A DNA stretch of 64,000 nt from Peptoniphilus faecalis (GCF_012976305.1 NZ_JABDSR010000007.1:62001-126000), one strand, 5' to 3'. Counted from the first letter of the stretch, positions 53,885 through 63,932 are shown. Program-made: numbers and translations. The notes: generated from the letters alone by a model not told the origin.

Positions 53885-53957
53885 ATTTAACAATATATGA
53901 ATATAAAACTTTTATATTTTTATATCTTTTTAGTTTCTAAATATTTTTCCTTGATAA

Positions 53958-54152
53958 TTACAACTTAATAAAACTAAAAAATTTTTTTATCACTAAATAA
54001 ATTAAATTTAATACCACTGCTGCTATTAAACATATAATATACAACAAGCCTAAATTCATAATCAATTTGAAATCAATTATACCCACTTGGCTATAATCTT
54101 CAGCTGTATATGCCGCCAAAAATATTATAAATAATAAAAAAACAACTCTATT
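53958..54152 (-). pseudogene. Small membrane-protein frame without a usable start
   Basis: 64 codons with two clear membrane helices (RVVFLLFIIFLAAYTAE ... LGLLYIICLIAAVVLNLIYLV) and a basic end, bounded upstream by a stop with no ATG, GTG or TTG near a ribosome site. It looks like a real small membrane protein whose start was lost, or one using a rare start. The surrounding 460 bp between pepD and the ATPase gene hold nothing else but terminators. Confidence 0.4.
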
Positions 54153-54258
54153 TTATAAAATAACTCTTATATTATATGATAATTATTGTTTGTAAAATGT
54201 ATCTGCATAATGAAGACTTATAATCTAAAATCTACGTCTTCAACTAAATAATTTTTTT

Positions 54259-54284
54259 AAAAAAAAGAAACCCCTAGAGGTTTC
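54259..54284 (-). terminator. Terminator after the HATPase gene
   Basis: Minus strand GAAACC-tcta-GGGGTTTC (6-7 bp) followed by T8. Confidence 0.8.
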
Positions 54285-54305
54285 ATATGTAAATTCAAAT
54301 AGAAT

Positions 54306-54698
54306 TTATAGATTTTTTATTGCGATAACTTCGTTTTTATTTAATATAAGTTGGTCTGTAAGTGCTTCAACAATTAGTAGCCCTCTGCCATTGCAATTCT
54401 TTTTTGTACAGTCATATAGAGATGTGTCAAAATCCACGCCTCTACCCTCGTCTTTTACAATTATCTTTAAAGATTTCTCGTCTAAAAGCAATTTTAGACA
54501 AACTTTTTTGTTGAGGTCTTCTTCATTGCCATGCATGGCTCCATTTACAACAAGTTCGTTTAATATAACTTTTATATCAAATAATTTTTCTTGGTCTTCT
54601 ATAAAGGGATATAAATCCATAATTGCAGAATCTAAAAAATTTTTTATTAAAGATAAATCACTATTAACAAAGCCCTTAAATTTATATAAAGTATCCAT
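54306..54698 (-). CDS. GHKL-type ATP-binding protein, RsbW/SpoIIAB-like
   Basis: 130 residues. N box (VILNELVVNGAMHGN) and G1 box (VKDEGRGVDF) of the HATPase_c fold, then NGRGLLIVEALTDQL. Resembles serine kinases that act as anti-sigma factors, but there is no sigma factor or antagonist beside it. Start taken at ATG (MDTLYKF) after GGAG; a GTG three codons upstream is possible. Confidence 0.82.
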   Translation of the reverse strand: MDTLYKFKGFVNSDLSLIKNFLDSAIMDLYPFIEDQEKLFDIKVILNELVVNGAMHGNEEDLNKKVCLKLLLDEKSLKIIVKDEGRGVDFDTSLYDCTKKNCNGRGLLIVEALTDQLILNKNEVIAIKNL

Positions 54699-54862
54699 AA
54701 TTCTCACTCCATTTATTAGAAAATACCCATTACTTTCATCTTTTAAACTTCAATTAATATTTGTGATTTTATTATTTTTAAAATTTTACTGTATTATATT
54801 TAGTAATTTGTTATAATAAAAATAAGCTTGTGTAGCAAGTATTTTTATTAGGAGGAAGATCA

Positions 54863-55024
54863 ATGAAAAAATACGAATGTACACTTTGTGGTTATATTTA
54901 TGACCCTGAAGTAGGCGACGAAGAAAATGGAATCAAAGCGGGAACTGATTTTGCTGATCTACCAGAAGATTGGGTATGCCCACTTTGTGGAGCTGAAAAA
55001 TCAGATTTTGAACCAGCTGAATAA
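54863..55024 (+). CDS. Rubredoxin
   Basis: 53 residues. Two CxxC knuckles, CTLCG (Cys6, Cys9) and CPLCG (Cys39, Cys42), bind one iron. A small electron carrier, often used for oxygen or superoxide detoxification in anaerobes. SD AGGAGG 8 nt upstream. Monocistronic with its own terminator. Confidence 0.98.
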   Translation: MKKYECTLCGYIYDPEVGDEENGIKAGTDFADLPEDWVCPLCGAEKSDFEPAE

Positions 55025-55034
55025 TTATATTATT

Positions 55035-55057
55035 GAAGGCATATGCCTTCTTTTTTT
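55035..55057 (+). terminator. Terminator after rubredoxin
   Basis: GAAGGCATATGCCTTC followed by T7. Confidence 0.9.
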
Positions 55058-55061
55058 ATGT

Positions 55062-55096
55062 AAAAGACCTCTTTACTTTATATAAAAAGGTCTTTT
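55062..55096 (-). terminator. Terminator after PPK2
   Basis: Minus strand AAAAGACCT ... AGGTCTTTT with a 17-nt loop; weak tail. Confidence 0.65.
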
Positions 55097-55112
55097 ATAG
55101 ATTTTAATTTAA

Positions 55113-55973
55113 TTAATCTTCTTCTAAAATCTTTTTCCACTTGTCTAAACTTTCAAGTTCTTTCTTAGAAAGTTTTGGAAACTGTGGATTCATTTCTTTT
55201 AGCTTTTCTAAAATTACTTCTGAAACTAAGTACCTTGAAAACCACTTTTTGTCTGCTGGCACAATATACCAAGGTGCTGTTTTTGTCGAAGTTTTTACAA
55301 GCATATCGTCATAAGCCTTCATGTAATCGTCAAAATACTTTCTCTCAGTTATATCAGATGATGTGAACTTCCAGTTTTTTTCTGGTCTTTCAATTCTCTC
55401 CATAAGCCTTTTCTTTTGTTCATCTTTAGAAATGTGAAGGAAGAATTTTACAATTGTTATTCCATTGTTTGAAAGATATTCTTCAAAATTATTTATCTCT
55501 TCAAATCTTTTTTCCCAAATATCCTTAGTGACTAAATTTTTTGGAAAGGGTTGATCCAAAACTAAATTGTGAACCCTTGACACAAGAACATCTTCGTAAT
55601 GACTTCTGTTAAAAATTCCAATTTCGCCACGAGGTGGTAATTCTTTTGTAACTCTCCATAGATAATCGTGATCCAATTCATTTTCACTTGGCTTTTTGAA
55701 GGAGGCAACCTTTGTTCCCTGTGGATTTACGCCAGTCATAATGTTTTTAATAAGAGAATCCTTTCCCGCAGCATCCATTGCTTGTAAAACAATTAATAAG
55801 GACTGATTGTTTTCTGCGTAAAGTTTTTCGTGATATTCACGCATCTTCTCAATGTTCTCGGGAATTAAGACTTCTTTTACTTCCTTTTTTTCTAACTTGC
55901 CTTTATAAGAAGTTGGAACATCGTATAAATTTAATTTTTCCTTTCCTTTTACCAAGTATCTCGCTGTATTCAT
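55113..55973 (-). CDS. Polyphosphate kinase 2 family protein
   Basis: 286 residues. Transfers phosphate between polyphosphate and nucleoside mono- or diphosphates. Walker A QAMDAAGKDSLIKN, Walker B-type GEIGIFNRSHYEDVL and the RIERPEKNWKF lid region are clear. Class I (NDP) versus class III specificity cannot be told here. It overlaps the hydrolase gene by 1 base. Confidence 0.92.
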   Translation of the reverse strand: MNTARYLVKGKEKLNLYDVPTSYKGKLEKKEVKEVLIPENIEKMREYHEKLYAENNQSLLIVLQAMDAAGKDSLIKNIMTGVNPQGTKVASFKKPSENELDHDYLWRVTKELPPRGEIGIFNRSHYEDVLVSRVHNLVLDQPFPKNLVTKDIWEKRFEEINNFEEYLSNNGITIVKFFLHISKDEQKKRLMERIERPEKNWKFTSSDITERKYFDDYMKAYDDMLVKTSTKTAPWYIVPADKKWFSRYLVSEVILEKLKEMNPQFPKLSKKELESLDKWKKILEED

Positions 55974-56746
55974 TAAAACCCCACAATCTCTTTAGAAAAA
56001 ATAATTGACGCTTCGAGCATTTGAGTAGTAACTTGATGAGATGTGGCTTCAAAAGTTTGGAAATCCAAAAGTTTTTTGTCGCTATAAAACTTTTCAATTT
56101 TCCTTGCAAAGGACTCTTGACCAGCTGGGTCAATTATATCATCGTCTTCTCCATTGTATAGTACAATTGGTCTATCTTTAAAATTTTCTGGGCTATCCAT
56201 TGGATTCATATCTAGGAAAAATTCATTAATCCTAAATTCATTTTCGTCAATCTTTTCTTCCTTTTTAATCTTATTTAAAGCATCTACAAGTGCATGCCAA
56301 TCGTTTATACCATTATAAACAAAGGCCATTTTCAAATCTTTTTTAAAATTATAAAGCCCTCCTGCAGTTATAGCACCCATTGAATGACCGCCTACTGCAA
56401 TTTCATTTTCAGGATAATTTTCTTCTATAAATTTAAAAATTGAAGGTGCCTCTTCAATATTGTGCATGATGACTTTTAAAATATACTTCGCCTCAATGTC
56501 TTCGGCTGTATAGTCGAGATCTATATTATTTCTCTCTCCATGATATCTTGCATCGGGTAAAATTACTCTATATCCATAGCTGGCAAAAATATTTCCACGA
56601 AAGATTTGATTTTCCTTGCAAGAACCCCAACCGTGGTAGAAAACAATTGTCTTATTTGTTTTCAAATTGGGCTCAATAATTATCGCAGGAACTTCTCCTA
56701 TATTTATCTTATTTATATCTGAATAATTCATTTTTAAATACTCCAT
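55973..56746 (-). CDS. Alpha/beta hydrolase, probable esterase
   Basis: 257 residues. Nucleophile elbow GGHSMGAITAG; oxyanion region FYHGWGSCKENQ; acid in YNGEDDDIIDPAGQ; catalytic His in ATSHQVT. Substrate unknown. Coupled to PPK2. Confidence 0.88.
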   Translation of the reverse strand: MEYLKMNYSDINKINIGEVPAIIIEPNLKTNKTIVFYHGWGSCKENQIFRGNIFASYGYRVILPDARYHGERNNIDLDYTAEDIEAKYILKVIMHNIEEAPSIFKFIEENYPENEIAVGGHSMGAITAGGLYNFKKDLKMAFVYNGINDWHALVDALNKIKKEEKIDENEFRINEFFLDMNPMDSPENFKDRPIVLYNGEDDDIIDPAGQESFARKIEKFYSDKKLLDFQTFEATSHQVTTQMLEASIIFSKEIVGF

Positions 56747-56838
56747 AATTCACCTCAGTTACATTATATCAAAATAATTTTTTTTGCAAATTTATTTTAT
56801 GCTTTTAAATTACATGATATATTATTATTGGTGATATT

Positions 56839-57855
56839 TTGAAATACGAATTAAATTATGAAGAAATTCATAAAATGATAAAAACTGGCGAAAAAATAAA
56901 ATTTATAGACATGAGAAGTCCAAGGGAATTTAATGAAAATAGAATTCCCGGCGCAATTAATCTTCCTATACTAGATGATGAAGAACGGAAAATTGTCGGA
57001 ACAACTTATGTAAGGGAAAGTGTGGAAAAAGCAAAATACCTTGGAATAAATTTTGCAAAGGATAAGCTTTTAGATTTCTATGAAAAAGTTATTGAACTCA
57101 CAGGAAATTATGATCATGTGATAATTTATTGCTCTCGTGGCGGCTACAGGTCCAATGTGTTTTTTTCATTTCTGCGTGCCCTTAATGTGAATGTGAAAAA
57201 ATTAATTGGCGGATACAAGGCATACAGAAAATATATTAATGAAAACCTAGATAATTTAATTGCACAAAAGGATTTTGTAATTTTGTGCGGCAAAACCGGC
57301 GTTGGAAAAACTGAAATTTTAAAAACTTTAAGTTCCAACTTTCCCGTGCTTAATTTGGAAAAACTTGCAAACCACAGAGGTTCAATTTTTGGTGGAATTG
57401 GATTAAATAATCAGCCTTCTCAAAAATATTTTGAATCACTTCTATTTGAAGCCTTGGATAATGATGAAAAAACTTTTTTCACCGAAGGAGAAAGTGCAAA
57501 AATTGGAAATATTCAGCTGCCAAAAATTTTAATTGAAAAAATTTCTTCTGGCAAAAAGATAGTTATAGAAGATAAAATAGAAAATCGCATAGCAAGAATT
57601 AAGAGAGATTACAATTTGTCCAATAAAGATGAGATCTATAAGGCTTTAATAGAAATTAAAAAATTTATTTCTCATAAAAAAGAAAGTATTTACTTAGAAA
57701 AATTTTACGAAGGCGATTACGACTTTTTGATCTGCGATCTCTTGTTAAATTATTACGACCCTAATTACAAAAAAAATTACAGCAGTGATGATTTGCATTT
57801 GGCAAATGATTCTGCTGTAATAAAAAATATTTTAAATTTTAAAAATTCTATTTGA
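56839..57855 (+). CDS. mnmH: tRNA 2-selenouridine synthase (MnmH/SelU/YbbB)
   Basis: 338 residues. N-terminal rhodanese domain (about 1-130) with Cys98 in IIYCSRGGYRS, then a P-loop domain (CGKTGVGKTEILKTL). Replaces sulfur by selenium in wobble 2-thiouridine of Lys, Glu and Gln tRNAs and needs selenophosphate from SelD, not in this window. TTG start after GGTGAT. Its 3' end overlaps the convergent ung by 8 bases. Confidence 0.93.
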   Translation: MKYELNYEEIHKMIKTGEKIKFIDMRSPREFNENRIPGAINLPILDDEERKIVGTTYVRESVEKAKYLGINFAKDKLLDFYEKVIELTGNYDHVIIYCSRGGYRSNVFFSFLRALNVNVKKLIGGYKAYRKYINENLDNLIAQKDFVILCGKTGVGKTEILKTLSSNFPVLNLEKLANHRGSIFGGIGLNNQPSQKYFESLLFEALDNDEKTFFTEGESAKIGNIQLPKILIEKISSGKKIVIEDKIENRIARIKRDYNLSNKDEIYKALIEIKKFISHKKESIYLEKFYEGDYDFLICDLLLNYYDPNYKKNYSSDDLHLANDSAVIKNILNFKNSI

Positions 57856-58519
57856 CTTCCCAGGTAGGTGGCGTAACTCCTCTTTCTCTTAAAAATTCAT
57901 TTGCTCTAGAGAAGGGTTTAGAACCAAAAAAACCTCTGTTGGCAGAAAGTGGCGATGGATGCACGCCTTCTATTACAAGATGATTTTTATTATTTATAAA
58001 TTTTTTGCGAGCCTTTGCGTGATTGCCCCATAGTATGTAGACAATGGGCTCTTTTTTTTCATTTATTTTTTCTATGACTGCATTTGTAAAAATTTCCCAA
58101 CCAATTTTTGCATGGCTCATTGGCTGATGTGCTCTCACAGTTAATGTTGTATTTAAAAGCATTATGCCTTCGTCTGCCCACGATTTTAAATAACCTGTGC
58201 TTGGTATTGGAAGCCCTAGATCTGAATTAAGTTCTTTATAAATGTTTTGAAGTGAAGGCGGAATCATAACACCATCCTTCACAGAAAAAGCAAGTCCGTG
58301 AGCTTGACCAACATTGTGATAGGGATCTTGTCCTAAAATCAAAACTTTTAAATCCTTGTAAGATGTATAGTGAAAGGCGTTAAAAATATCTTCAGCCTTT
58401 GGAAATATTTCGTAATGTTTGTATTCTTCAATTAAAAGTTTTCTAAGTTCTTTGTAATAATCTTTTTCAAACTCTTCTTCCAAAATTTCTTGCCAGTCGT
58501 TTTTAAAAATTGTCTTCAC
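57848..58519 (-). CDS. ung: Uracil-DNA glycosylase (family 1)
   Basis: 223 residues. GQDPYHNVGQAHGLAFSV carries the water-activating Asp; EGVHPSPLSANRGFFGSKPF carries the catalytic His loop. Start chosen at a GTG 8 nt after AGGAG; an upstream TTG lies inside trkA. Coupled to the Trk operon. Confidence 0.96.
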   Translation of the reverse strand: MKTIFKNDWQEILEEEFEKDYYKELRKLLIEEYKHYEIFPKAEDIFNAFHYTSYKDLKVLILGQDPYHNVGQAHGLAFSVKDGVMIPPSLQNIYKELNSDLGLPIPSTGYLKSWADEGIMLLNTTLTVRAHQPMSHAKIGWEIFTNAVIEKINEKKEPIVYILWGNHAKARKKFINNKNHLVIEGVHPSPLSANRGFFGSKPFSRANEFLRERGVTPPTWEVK

Positions 58520-58523
58520 CAAA

Positions 58524-59891
58524 TCATCTCCTGAAAAAATCAAAAATACTTTTCTTTAACGTTGGATCAATTAGCTCTTCAAGTTCCTTCCTGCTTTCAT
58601 TTGTAGAAAAAATTACAAGCCTATCGCCCTTTTCAATTCTCGTGTTGCCCCTAGGAATTACTGCTGAATTGTCGTATCTAATTATTCCTCCAATAATAAT
58701 TTCTCTATGAAGATTAATTTCAGATAATTTTTTGCCAATGTAAATAAAATCGTCGGGGATTTTTATTTCATAAACTTGTGCCTTGCCTCCAAACATATAG
58801 TTTATTGAAACCTTCATATCCGTGTTAATGGATTTAATAATTTCATTTGCTACAATGACCTTTGGATCAATAACTCTATAAATGCCAAGGCTTTCTAAAA
58901 TATTATCGTAGTTGTTGTCCCTTTGTATAATTACATTTCTTGAAATTCCATGATTTCTCGCCATAAGTCCAAGAACGATGTTTAGCTCGTCAGAATCCGT
59001 CATAGAAATAAAAACTGCATCCTTTGAAATATTTTCTTCCTTAAAAATTTTGTCATTTTTTAAATTTTTATTTACAACAAAGGCTCTATTGAGTTTTTTT
59101 CTAAAGTCTTCAAATTTTTCTCTATTTGGTTCAATTATTTTTAAATTTACATTTTCAAGATTAGCAATAATCCTGTTAAAAGTCATGTCTCCAGATGCAA
59201 TTACTACATCTCTTACTTCTTCTTTCTCCTTTATCTCAAAATGAGAGTATTTAAAATTTCTAATATCTCTTGAAAGTCCCATTAGATACATGTAGTCGCC
59301 ACTTTTTAAAATAGTTTCACCATCAGGAACTATTAAATCGCCCTCTCTAAGTATCCCAACCACCAAAATTGTCGAAAGAGATCCAATTTCCTTTATCTTT
59401 AAATTTTCAAACTCCTCATCCATGTCGATGTAGTGACCTGTAACTTCAATTTTCCCCTTGCCAAAATAATCTGCTTCATAATAGTTGGAGCTTCCAATTA
59501 ATTTTGTCGCAAGTTTTGCACACTCAAGACTTCTGTTAAAAATATTTACAATATTTGGGAGAGAATTTTTTATAATTCCAATTTCAGAAATATTTTCCAT
59601 TTCATCAAGGCGTAAAATTATTTTTACACTGAGATCTTTGAAAATTGATGCCATTATTAAATTTGTCTTGTCGCTATCTGTCGCTATGATAGCATAATCA
59701 TAGCTTTCTAAATCCATAGTCAAAACAAAATTTTCATCTAATACATCGCCCTTAATTTTTGTCACAGTGTTTGTGATTTTTTCAAAGTTTAACTCATCTC
59801 TATCAACTACATCTATTTCAAATTTTTCTAGGCTAAGTGTATTTGCAATTGTGGAACCAACTTTTCCTGAACCAATAATTAAAATTTTCAT
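58524..59891 (-). CDS. trkA: Trk potassium uptake NAD-binding protein TrkA, second copy
   Basis: 455 residues, two RCK domains each with a Rossmann fold (ILIIGSGKVGSTIANTL first; the second begins DVVIASGDMTFNRI, where the usual GxGxxG is degenerate) and TrkA-C domains. Gates TrkH in response to nucleotides. It overlaps trkH by 1 base. The weakened second nucleotide site differs from the other TrkA of this operon. Confidence 0.92.
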   Translation of the reverse strand: MKILIIGSGKVGSTIANTLSLEKFEIDVVDRDELNFEKITNTVTKIKGDVLDENFVLTMDLESYDYAIIATDSDKTNLIMASIFKDLSVKIILRLDEMENISEIGIIKNSLPNIVNIFNRSLECAKLATKLIGSSNYYEADYFGKGKIEVTGHYIDMDEEFENLKIKEIGSLSTILVVGILREGDLIVPDGETILKSGDYMYLMGLSRDIRNFKYSHFEIKEKEEVRDVVIASGDMTFNRIIANLENVNLKIIEPNREKFEDFRKKLNRAFVVNKNLKNDKIFKEENISKDAVFISMTDSDELNIVLGLMARNHGISRNVIIQRDNNYDNILESLGIYRVIDPKVIVANEIIKSINTDMKVSINYMFGGKAQVYEIKIPDDFIYIGKKLSEINLHREIIIGGIIRYDNSAVIPRGNTRIEKGDRLVIFSTNESRKELEELIDPTLKKSIFDFFRR

Positions 59892-61345
59892 TATAATTTA
59901 ATAATATCCTTTCTATGTCTACTCCTTGAGAATAATGCTAAAATTGTAAAAAATTCAAGCCTTCCAAGAAGCATAAGTGCACTAAAATATAATTTTAAAA
60001 AGTCGCTATAAAAATAAAAGTTTTTTGTCGGACCAATTTCTCCAAATCCTGGACCTACATTTGAAAGTGTAGTTGTAACAGAAGAAAATCCTGTTATGAT
60101 ATCTGTTCCAGAAAGTGTAACTATGCCAGTTGAAATTATTGCAATTACAAAATAAGTCCCAAGGTAAGCATTTATTCCAAGGACAACTTCATCAGATAGA
60201 GTTTTTCCATCGGATACAACTGGAAGAACTGCCTTTGGATGTGTAGCCTTCCTCATTTCTCTTTTTATAAGTTTTAATAGAATTGAAATCCTAATGATTT
60301 TAATTCCACCGCCAGTTGAACCAGCACATCCACCAAAAATCATGAGTATTAACAAAATAAATTTTGAAAAACTTGGCCACAAATCATAATCTGCATTGGC
60401 AAAACCAGATGTAGATGATATTGATGTAACTTGAAAGGCTGAATCTCTAAAGGCTATAAAAAGTGAGTTGTAACCCTTTGAAAATAAATCTAAAGCAATT
60501 AAAACAATTGAGCCCACTGTAATTAAAATCCAAAGTTTTAACTCGTCGTTTTGAAGAACTTCTTTGAATTTTTTTCTAGAAATTAATGCATATATAGTAA
60601 AGTTTGTTGAACTCAAAAACATAAAAAACGCAAGAATAAAGTGAACAGCATTTCCTTTATAAGACATAAAAGAATCGTTATAAGATGAAAAACCACCAGT
60701 GCCAAGTACTCCAAAAGTGTGAACGAAGCTATCAAAAGCAGGCATGCCTGCAATTTTTAAACATATAAAAAGTGCAGCAGATAAAGTAATGTAAATAATA
60801 TAAAGTCTTTTTGAAGATTGAGAAATCGTAGACTCAATTTTGCCTGCAACTGGTCCTGGTGACTCTGCCTTAAATATTTGAAATCCTCCTACTCCAAGTT
60901 TTGGAAGAAGTCCAACAGTAAATACAAGTATTCCCATACCTCCAATCCAGTGAGTAATAGATCTCCAAAGAATAATTGATCTTGGAAAGGATTCTATTCC
61001 TGATATAACTGTGGCGCCTGTCGTCGTAAAGCCCGATACAATTTCAAAAAAGGAGTCCACATAAGTCATTTTTGCTGAAATAAAAAGGGGAATTGCTCCA
61101 ACAATGGATACTAAAATCCAAGATGCTGTTACGATTAAAATTCCATCTCGGGGTGCAAGAGAAATCTTCTTTACTTTTAAGTTGATTAAAATTAATCCCA
61201 AAAAAGCAGCAATTGCCATTGGGATTATAAAGCCATTAGCACTTCCATCTCTCTCTATTAAGCTAAGTATAAGAGATGGTGCCATAAAAGCTGTTTCTAT
61301 TAACAATATATAACCGAGTATTTTTGAAATAAGCTTATAATTCAT
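59891..61345 (-). CDS. trkH: Trk potassium uptake protein TrkH
   Basis: 484 residues with the four membrane-pore-membrane repeats of the family. Selectivity segments include SGFTTTGATV, FGVLGTGGFSSYN, SSTSGFANADY and TTLSNVGPGFG. Forms the potassium channel of the Trk system with TrkA. It overlaps the first trkA by 11 bases. Confidence 0.95.
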   Translation of the reverse strand: MNYKLISKILGYILLIETAFMAPSLILSLIERDGSANGFIIPMAIAAFLGLILINLKVKKISLAPRDGILIVTASWILVSIVGAIPLFISAKMTYVDSFFEIVSGFTTTGATVISGIESFPRSIILWRSITHWIGGMGILVFTVGLLPKLGVGGFQIFKAESPGPVAGKIESTISQSSKRLYIIYITLSAALFICLKIAGMPAFDSFVHTFGVLGTGGFSSYNDSFMSYKGNAVHFILAFFMFLSSTNFTIYALISRKKFKEVLQNDELKLWILITVGSIVLIALDLFSKGYNSLFIAFRDSAFQVTSISSTSGFANADYDLWPSFSKFILLILMIFGGCAGSTGGGIKIIRISILLKLIKREMRKATHPKAVLPVVSDGKTLSDEVVLGINAYLGTYFVIAIISTGIVTLSGTDIITGFSSVTTTLSNVGPGFGEIGPTKNFYFYSDFLKLYFSALMLLGRLEFFTILALFSRSRHRKDIIKL

Positions 61346-62735
61346 CCAATTTCCCTCGATTCTTAAAAGATTTTAGTACATCATTTAATTTCCCTTCCGA
61401 TGAAAAAAACTTTTGCATCTTTGGTGCAACTTCATGTTTTGAGAATAAAACAATCCTATCACCAACTTGTAGAACTGTCTTTCCATTTGGAACTATCATT
61501 TTATTATTTCTCACTACAGCAATAATAAGGATTCCCTCTGGAAGATTTAATTCTTCAAGTGATTTGCCACAAACTAAATATTTTTCCTTTATAATTAATT
61601 CTGCACATTCAACTTGTCCATTTAACAAAAGATGAAGTGAAAGAGAGCTCTTTCCTCTGATTTCCTTTAACATTTCTGCAGCTGTTATATAGGAAGTATT
61701 GAAAACGGCATCTATGTCTAATTTATCTAAAATCTTGTCATAATTGGTTCTGGAAATCTTTGCAACAGACTTATAAATTCCAGTTTGTTTTGCAACAAGA
61801 CTCATAAGTAAATTTGCCTCGTCAATTCCAGTTGCTGCTACAAAGGCATCATAAGTGTGCAACATCTCTTCTTCAAGGATGCCTATGTCAGTTCCGTCTC
61901 CATTTATTATCTCTGCGTCTGGCACAATTTCCTTTAATTCAAGGCATCTCTCTCTATTGATTTCTACAATTGTAACATTAATATTTTCTTTTAATAAAAG
62001 TATGGCAAGGTATAATCCAGTTTTCCCGCCTCCTAAAATCATTGTGCTTCTAAGAGATCTAGTTTTTTTTACACCAGTATGTTCCTTGTCAAACAATTCT
62101 ATATTTTCGGATTTTCCTGCTAAAATTATTACGTCGTTTTCTTCAAGGACTGTACGACCATTTGGTATAATAGCATCACCATTTCTTGAAATCGCAGAAA
62201 TCAAGAGATTGTTAATTTTTTCGATATCCATAATTCTTTTGCCACTAAAATTTGGATCCTTTGCAATATTAAATTCAACAAGGGAAACTTTTCCGTCCGC
62301 AAATTCATCATAGTAAAGTTGGTATCTCTTCATGAGGTACTTTACAATGTACCTTGCCGTAGCATTGTCTGGATTAATAATTTTATCTATCTCAAGTTCC
62401 TTTGATATGAAATCCAAGTGTTTTCTATACTCGGGATCTCTAACTCTCGCTATGGCATATTTTGCTCCAAGCTTTTTTGAAATTGTACAAACTATTACAT
62501 TAGCCTCATCATTAGTAGTTGTTGCAATTACATAATCAAATAGAGATATATCAAGTTCTTCCAAAACTCCAAAATCAAGCGCATTTGCACAAATACTAAA
62601 AACGTCAAGAGAATTTGAAATATTTTCAATTACGTCCTCGTCATTATCTACTACTGTTACTTCGTAATTCTCACCTATTAGTGAAGCTGCAAGTCTATAA
62701 CCTAATTTACCAGCACCTACAACTAAAGCCTTCAT
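61335..62735 (-). CDS. trkA: Trk potassium uptake NAD-binding protein TrkA, first copy
   Basis: 466 residues, two RCK repeats with intact Rossmann motifs, VVGAGKLGYRLA and ILGGGKTGLYLA. The regulatory ring on TrkH. Encoded directly upstream of trkH, with an additional trkA downstream, so a hetero-ring is possible. Confidence 0.94.
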   Translation of the reverse strand: MKALVVGAGKLGYRLAASLIGENYEVTVVDNDEDVIENISNSLDVFSICANALDFGVLEELDISLFDYVIATTTNDEANVIVCTISKKLGAKYAIARVRDPEYRKHLDFISKELEIDKIINPDNATARYIVKYLMKRYQLYYDEFADGKVSLVEFNIAKDPNFSGKRIMDIEKINNLLISAISRNGDAIIPNGRTVLEENDVIILAGKSENIELFDKEHTGVKKTRSLRSTMILGGGKTGLYLAILLLKENINVTIVEINRERCLELKEIVPDAEIINGDGTDIGILEEEMLHTYDAFVAATGIDEANLLMSLVAKQTGIYKSVAKISRTNYDKILDKLDIDAVFNTSYITAAEMLKEIRGKSSLSLHLLLNGQVECAELIIKEKYLVCGKSLEELNLPEGILIIAVVRNNKMIVPNGKTVLQVGDRIVLFSKHEVAPKMQKFFSSEGKLNDVLKSFKNRGKLDEL

Positions 62736-62743
62736 ATTTCCTC

Positions 62744-63892
62744 CTAAAAAATCGGATCTAAAATTATTTCAAAATCATAGTCCTCATAAATTGATTTTAA
62801 TTTATCAACTAGCTCTCTTTTCAGAGCCTCTTTTTCCTTCAAACTAGAAACAGCGTCGGCATTATAATCAATGTCGATGTATATTTTTTTATCTTCAAGC
62901 ACTATATCGTGAAAAGAATAAACATTTAAACTTTCTCTAATAATTTTTTTAAGATCTTCTGAAACTGATTTAATTATGGCGCTACTGCTGCCCAGTGGAT
63001 CAGCGTGAATAATTAGCTTGATTCCTAAAAGTTCAGATATTTCCCTTTCCACTTTATCTACTATATTATGCGCCTCTTCAAGTGTCAAATTATAATCAAG
63101 AGCAGCATCAATTAATACAATTATGTTGTCTGGGCCAAAATCTGTTACCATCATATTATGAACATTGGATATACCATCATAAGTTGAAACCTTTGACTTT
63201 ATCTCGTGCTTAGTTTCTTCTGTAAGACCTCTACCCAATATAATTGAAATAGTTTCATAAATTAGAGATAGTGCAGTGTATAAAATAAATAGTGCCACCA
63301 AAACTCCAACATAGCCATCTAAATTTTTTCCAGTAAATTTTTCTATAATTATAGAAATAATTACCACAAGGGTAATAAGTGTGTCGCTAAGGGAATCCTT
63401 CTCCTGTGCCTTTAATGTTACCGAATCAATTTCCCTCGCCACATGAGAATAAAGGGACGCTTGCCAAAATTTTATAAATACAGTTATTATTAATACCACA
63501 ATTGTAGAACTTGGATATCTTATATCTATGGGATGCAAAATTTTTTCAACAGAAGTCCTCAAAAATTGAAAACCAACTGAAAGCACAATACCACTTACTA
63601 CAAGTGATATTAAATACTCAAGCCTTCCGTGACCATAGGGATGATCTCTATCCCTTGGCTTTGAAGCAAGTTTTATCCCAAAAATTGAAATAATTGAACT
63701 AGCACAGTCCGTAATATTATTAACAGCATCAGACAATATGGAAATTGAACCTGTAAAAGTATATAAAATAACTTTTAAAAGGGCCGCAAATATATTTGAC
63801 AATAGTCCAAGAATAGATGTCTCCTTTGCAATTTTCGCTCTATCGTAGCCATAGGCATTAGTGCCCCTTTTTAAAATGAGTTTTGCTAACAT
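62744..63892 (-). CDS. Cation diffusion facilitator (CDF) family transporter
   Basis: 382 residues, six membrane helices (SDAVNNITDCASSIISIFGI, then DHPYGHGRLEYL) and an extended C-terminal cytoplasmic domain of about 170 residues, longer than in zinc CDF proteins. Exports divalent cations, probably Mn2+, Fe2+ or Zn2+. First gene of the operon with trkA-trkH-trkA-ung. Confidence 0.92.
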   Translation of the reverse strand: MLAKLILKRGTNAYGYDRAKIAKETSILGLLSNIFAALLKVILYTFTGSISILSDAVNNITDCASSIISIFGIKLASKPRDRDHPYGHGRLEYLISLVVSGIVLSVGFQFLRTSVEKILHPIDIRYPSSTIVVLIITVFIKFWQASLYSHVAREIDSVTLKAQEKDSLSDTLITLVVIISIIIEKFTGKNLDGYVGVLVALFILYTALSLIYETISIILGRGLTEETKHEIKSKVSTYDGISNVHNMMVTDFGPDNIIVLIDAALDYNLTLEEAHNIVDKVEREISELLGIKLIIHADPLGSSSAIIKSVSEDLKKIIRESLNVYSFHDIVLEDKKIYIDIDYNADAVSSLKEKEALKRELVDKLKSIYEDYDFEIILDPIF

Positions 63893-63904
63893 TTATCCTC
63901 CGTA

Positions 63905-63932
63905 AATAAAAACAGGCACAATGCCTATTTTT
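63905..63932. terminator. Bidirectional hairpin at the right edge
   Basis: AGGCA-caa-TGCCT flanked by A-runs and T-runs. Lies upstream of the CDF gene, so on the minus strand it ends transcription from outside the window or acts as a leader attenuator. Confidence 0.6.
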
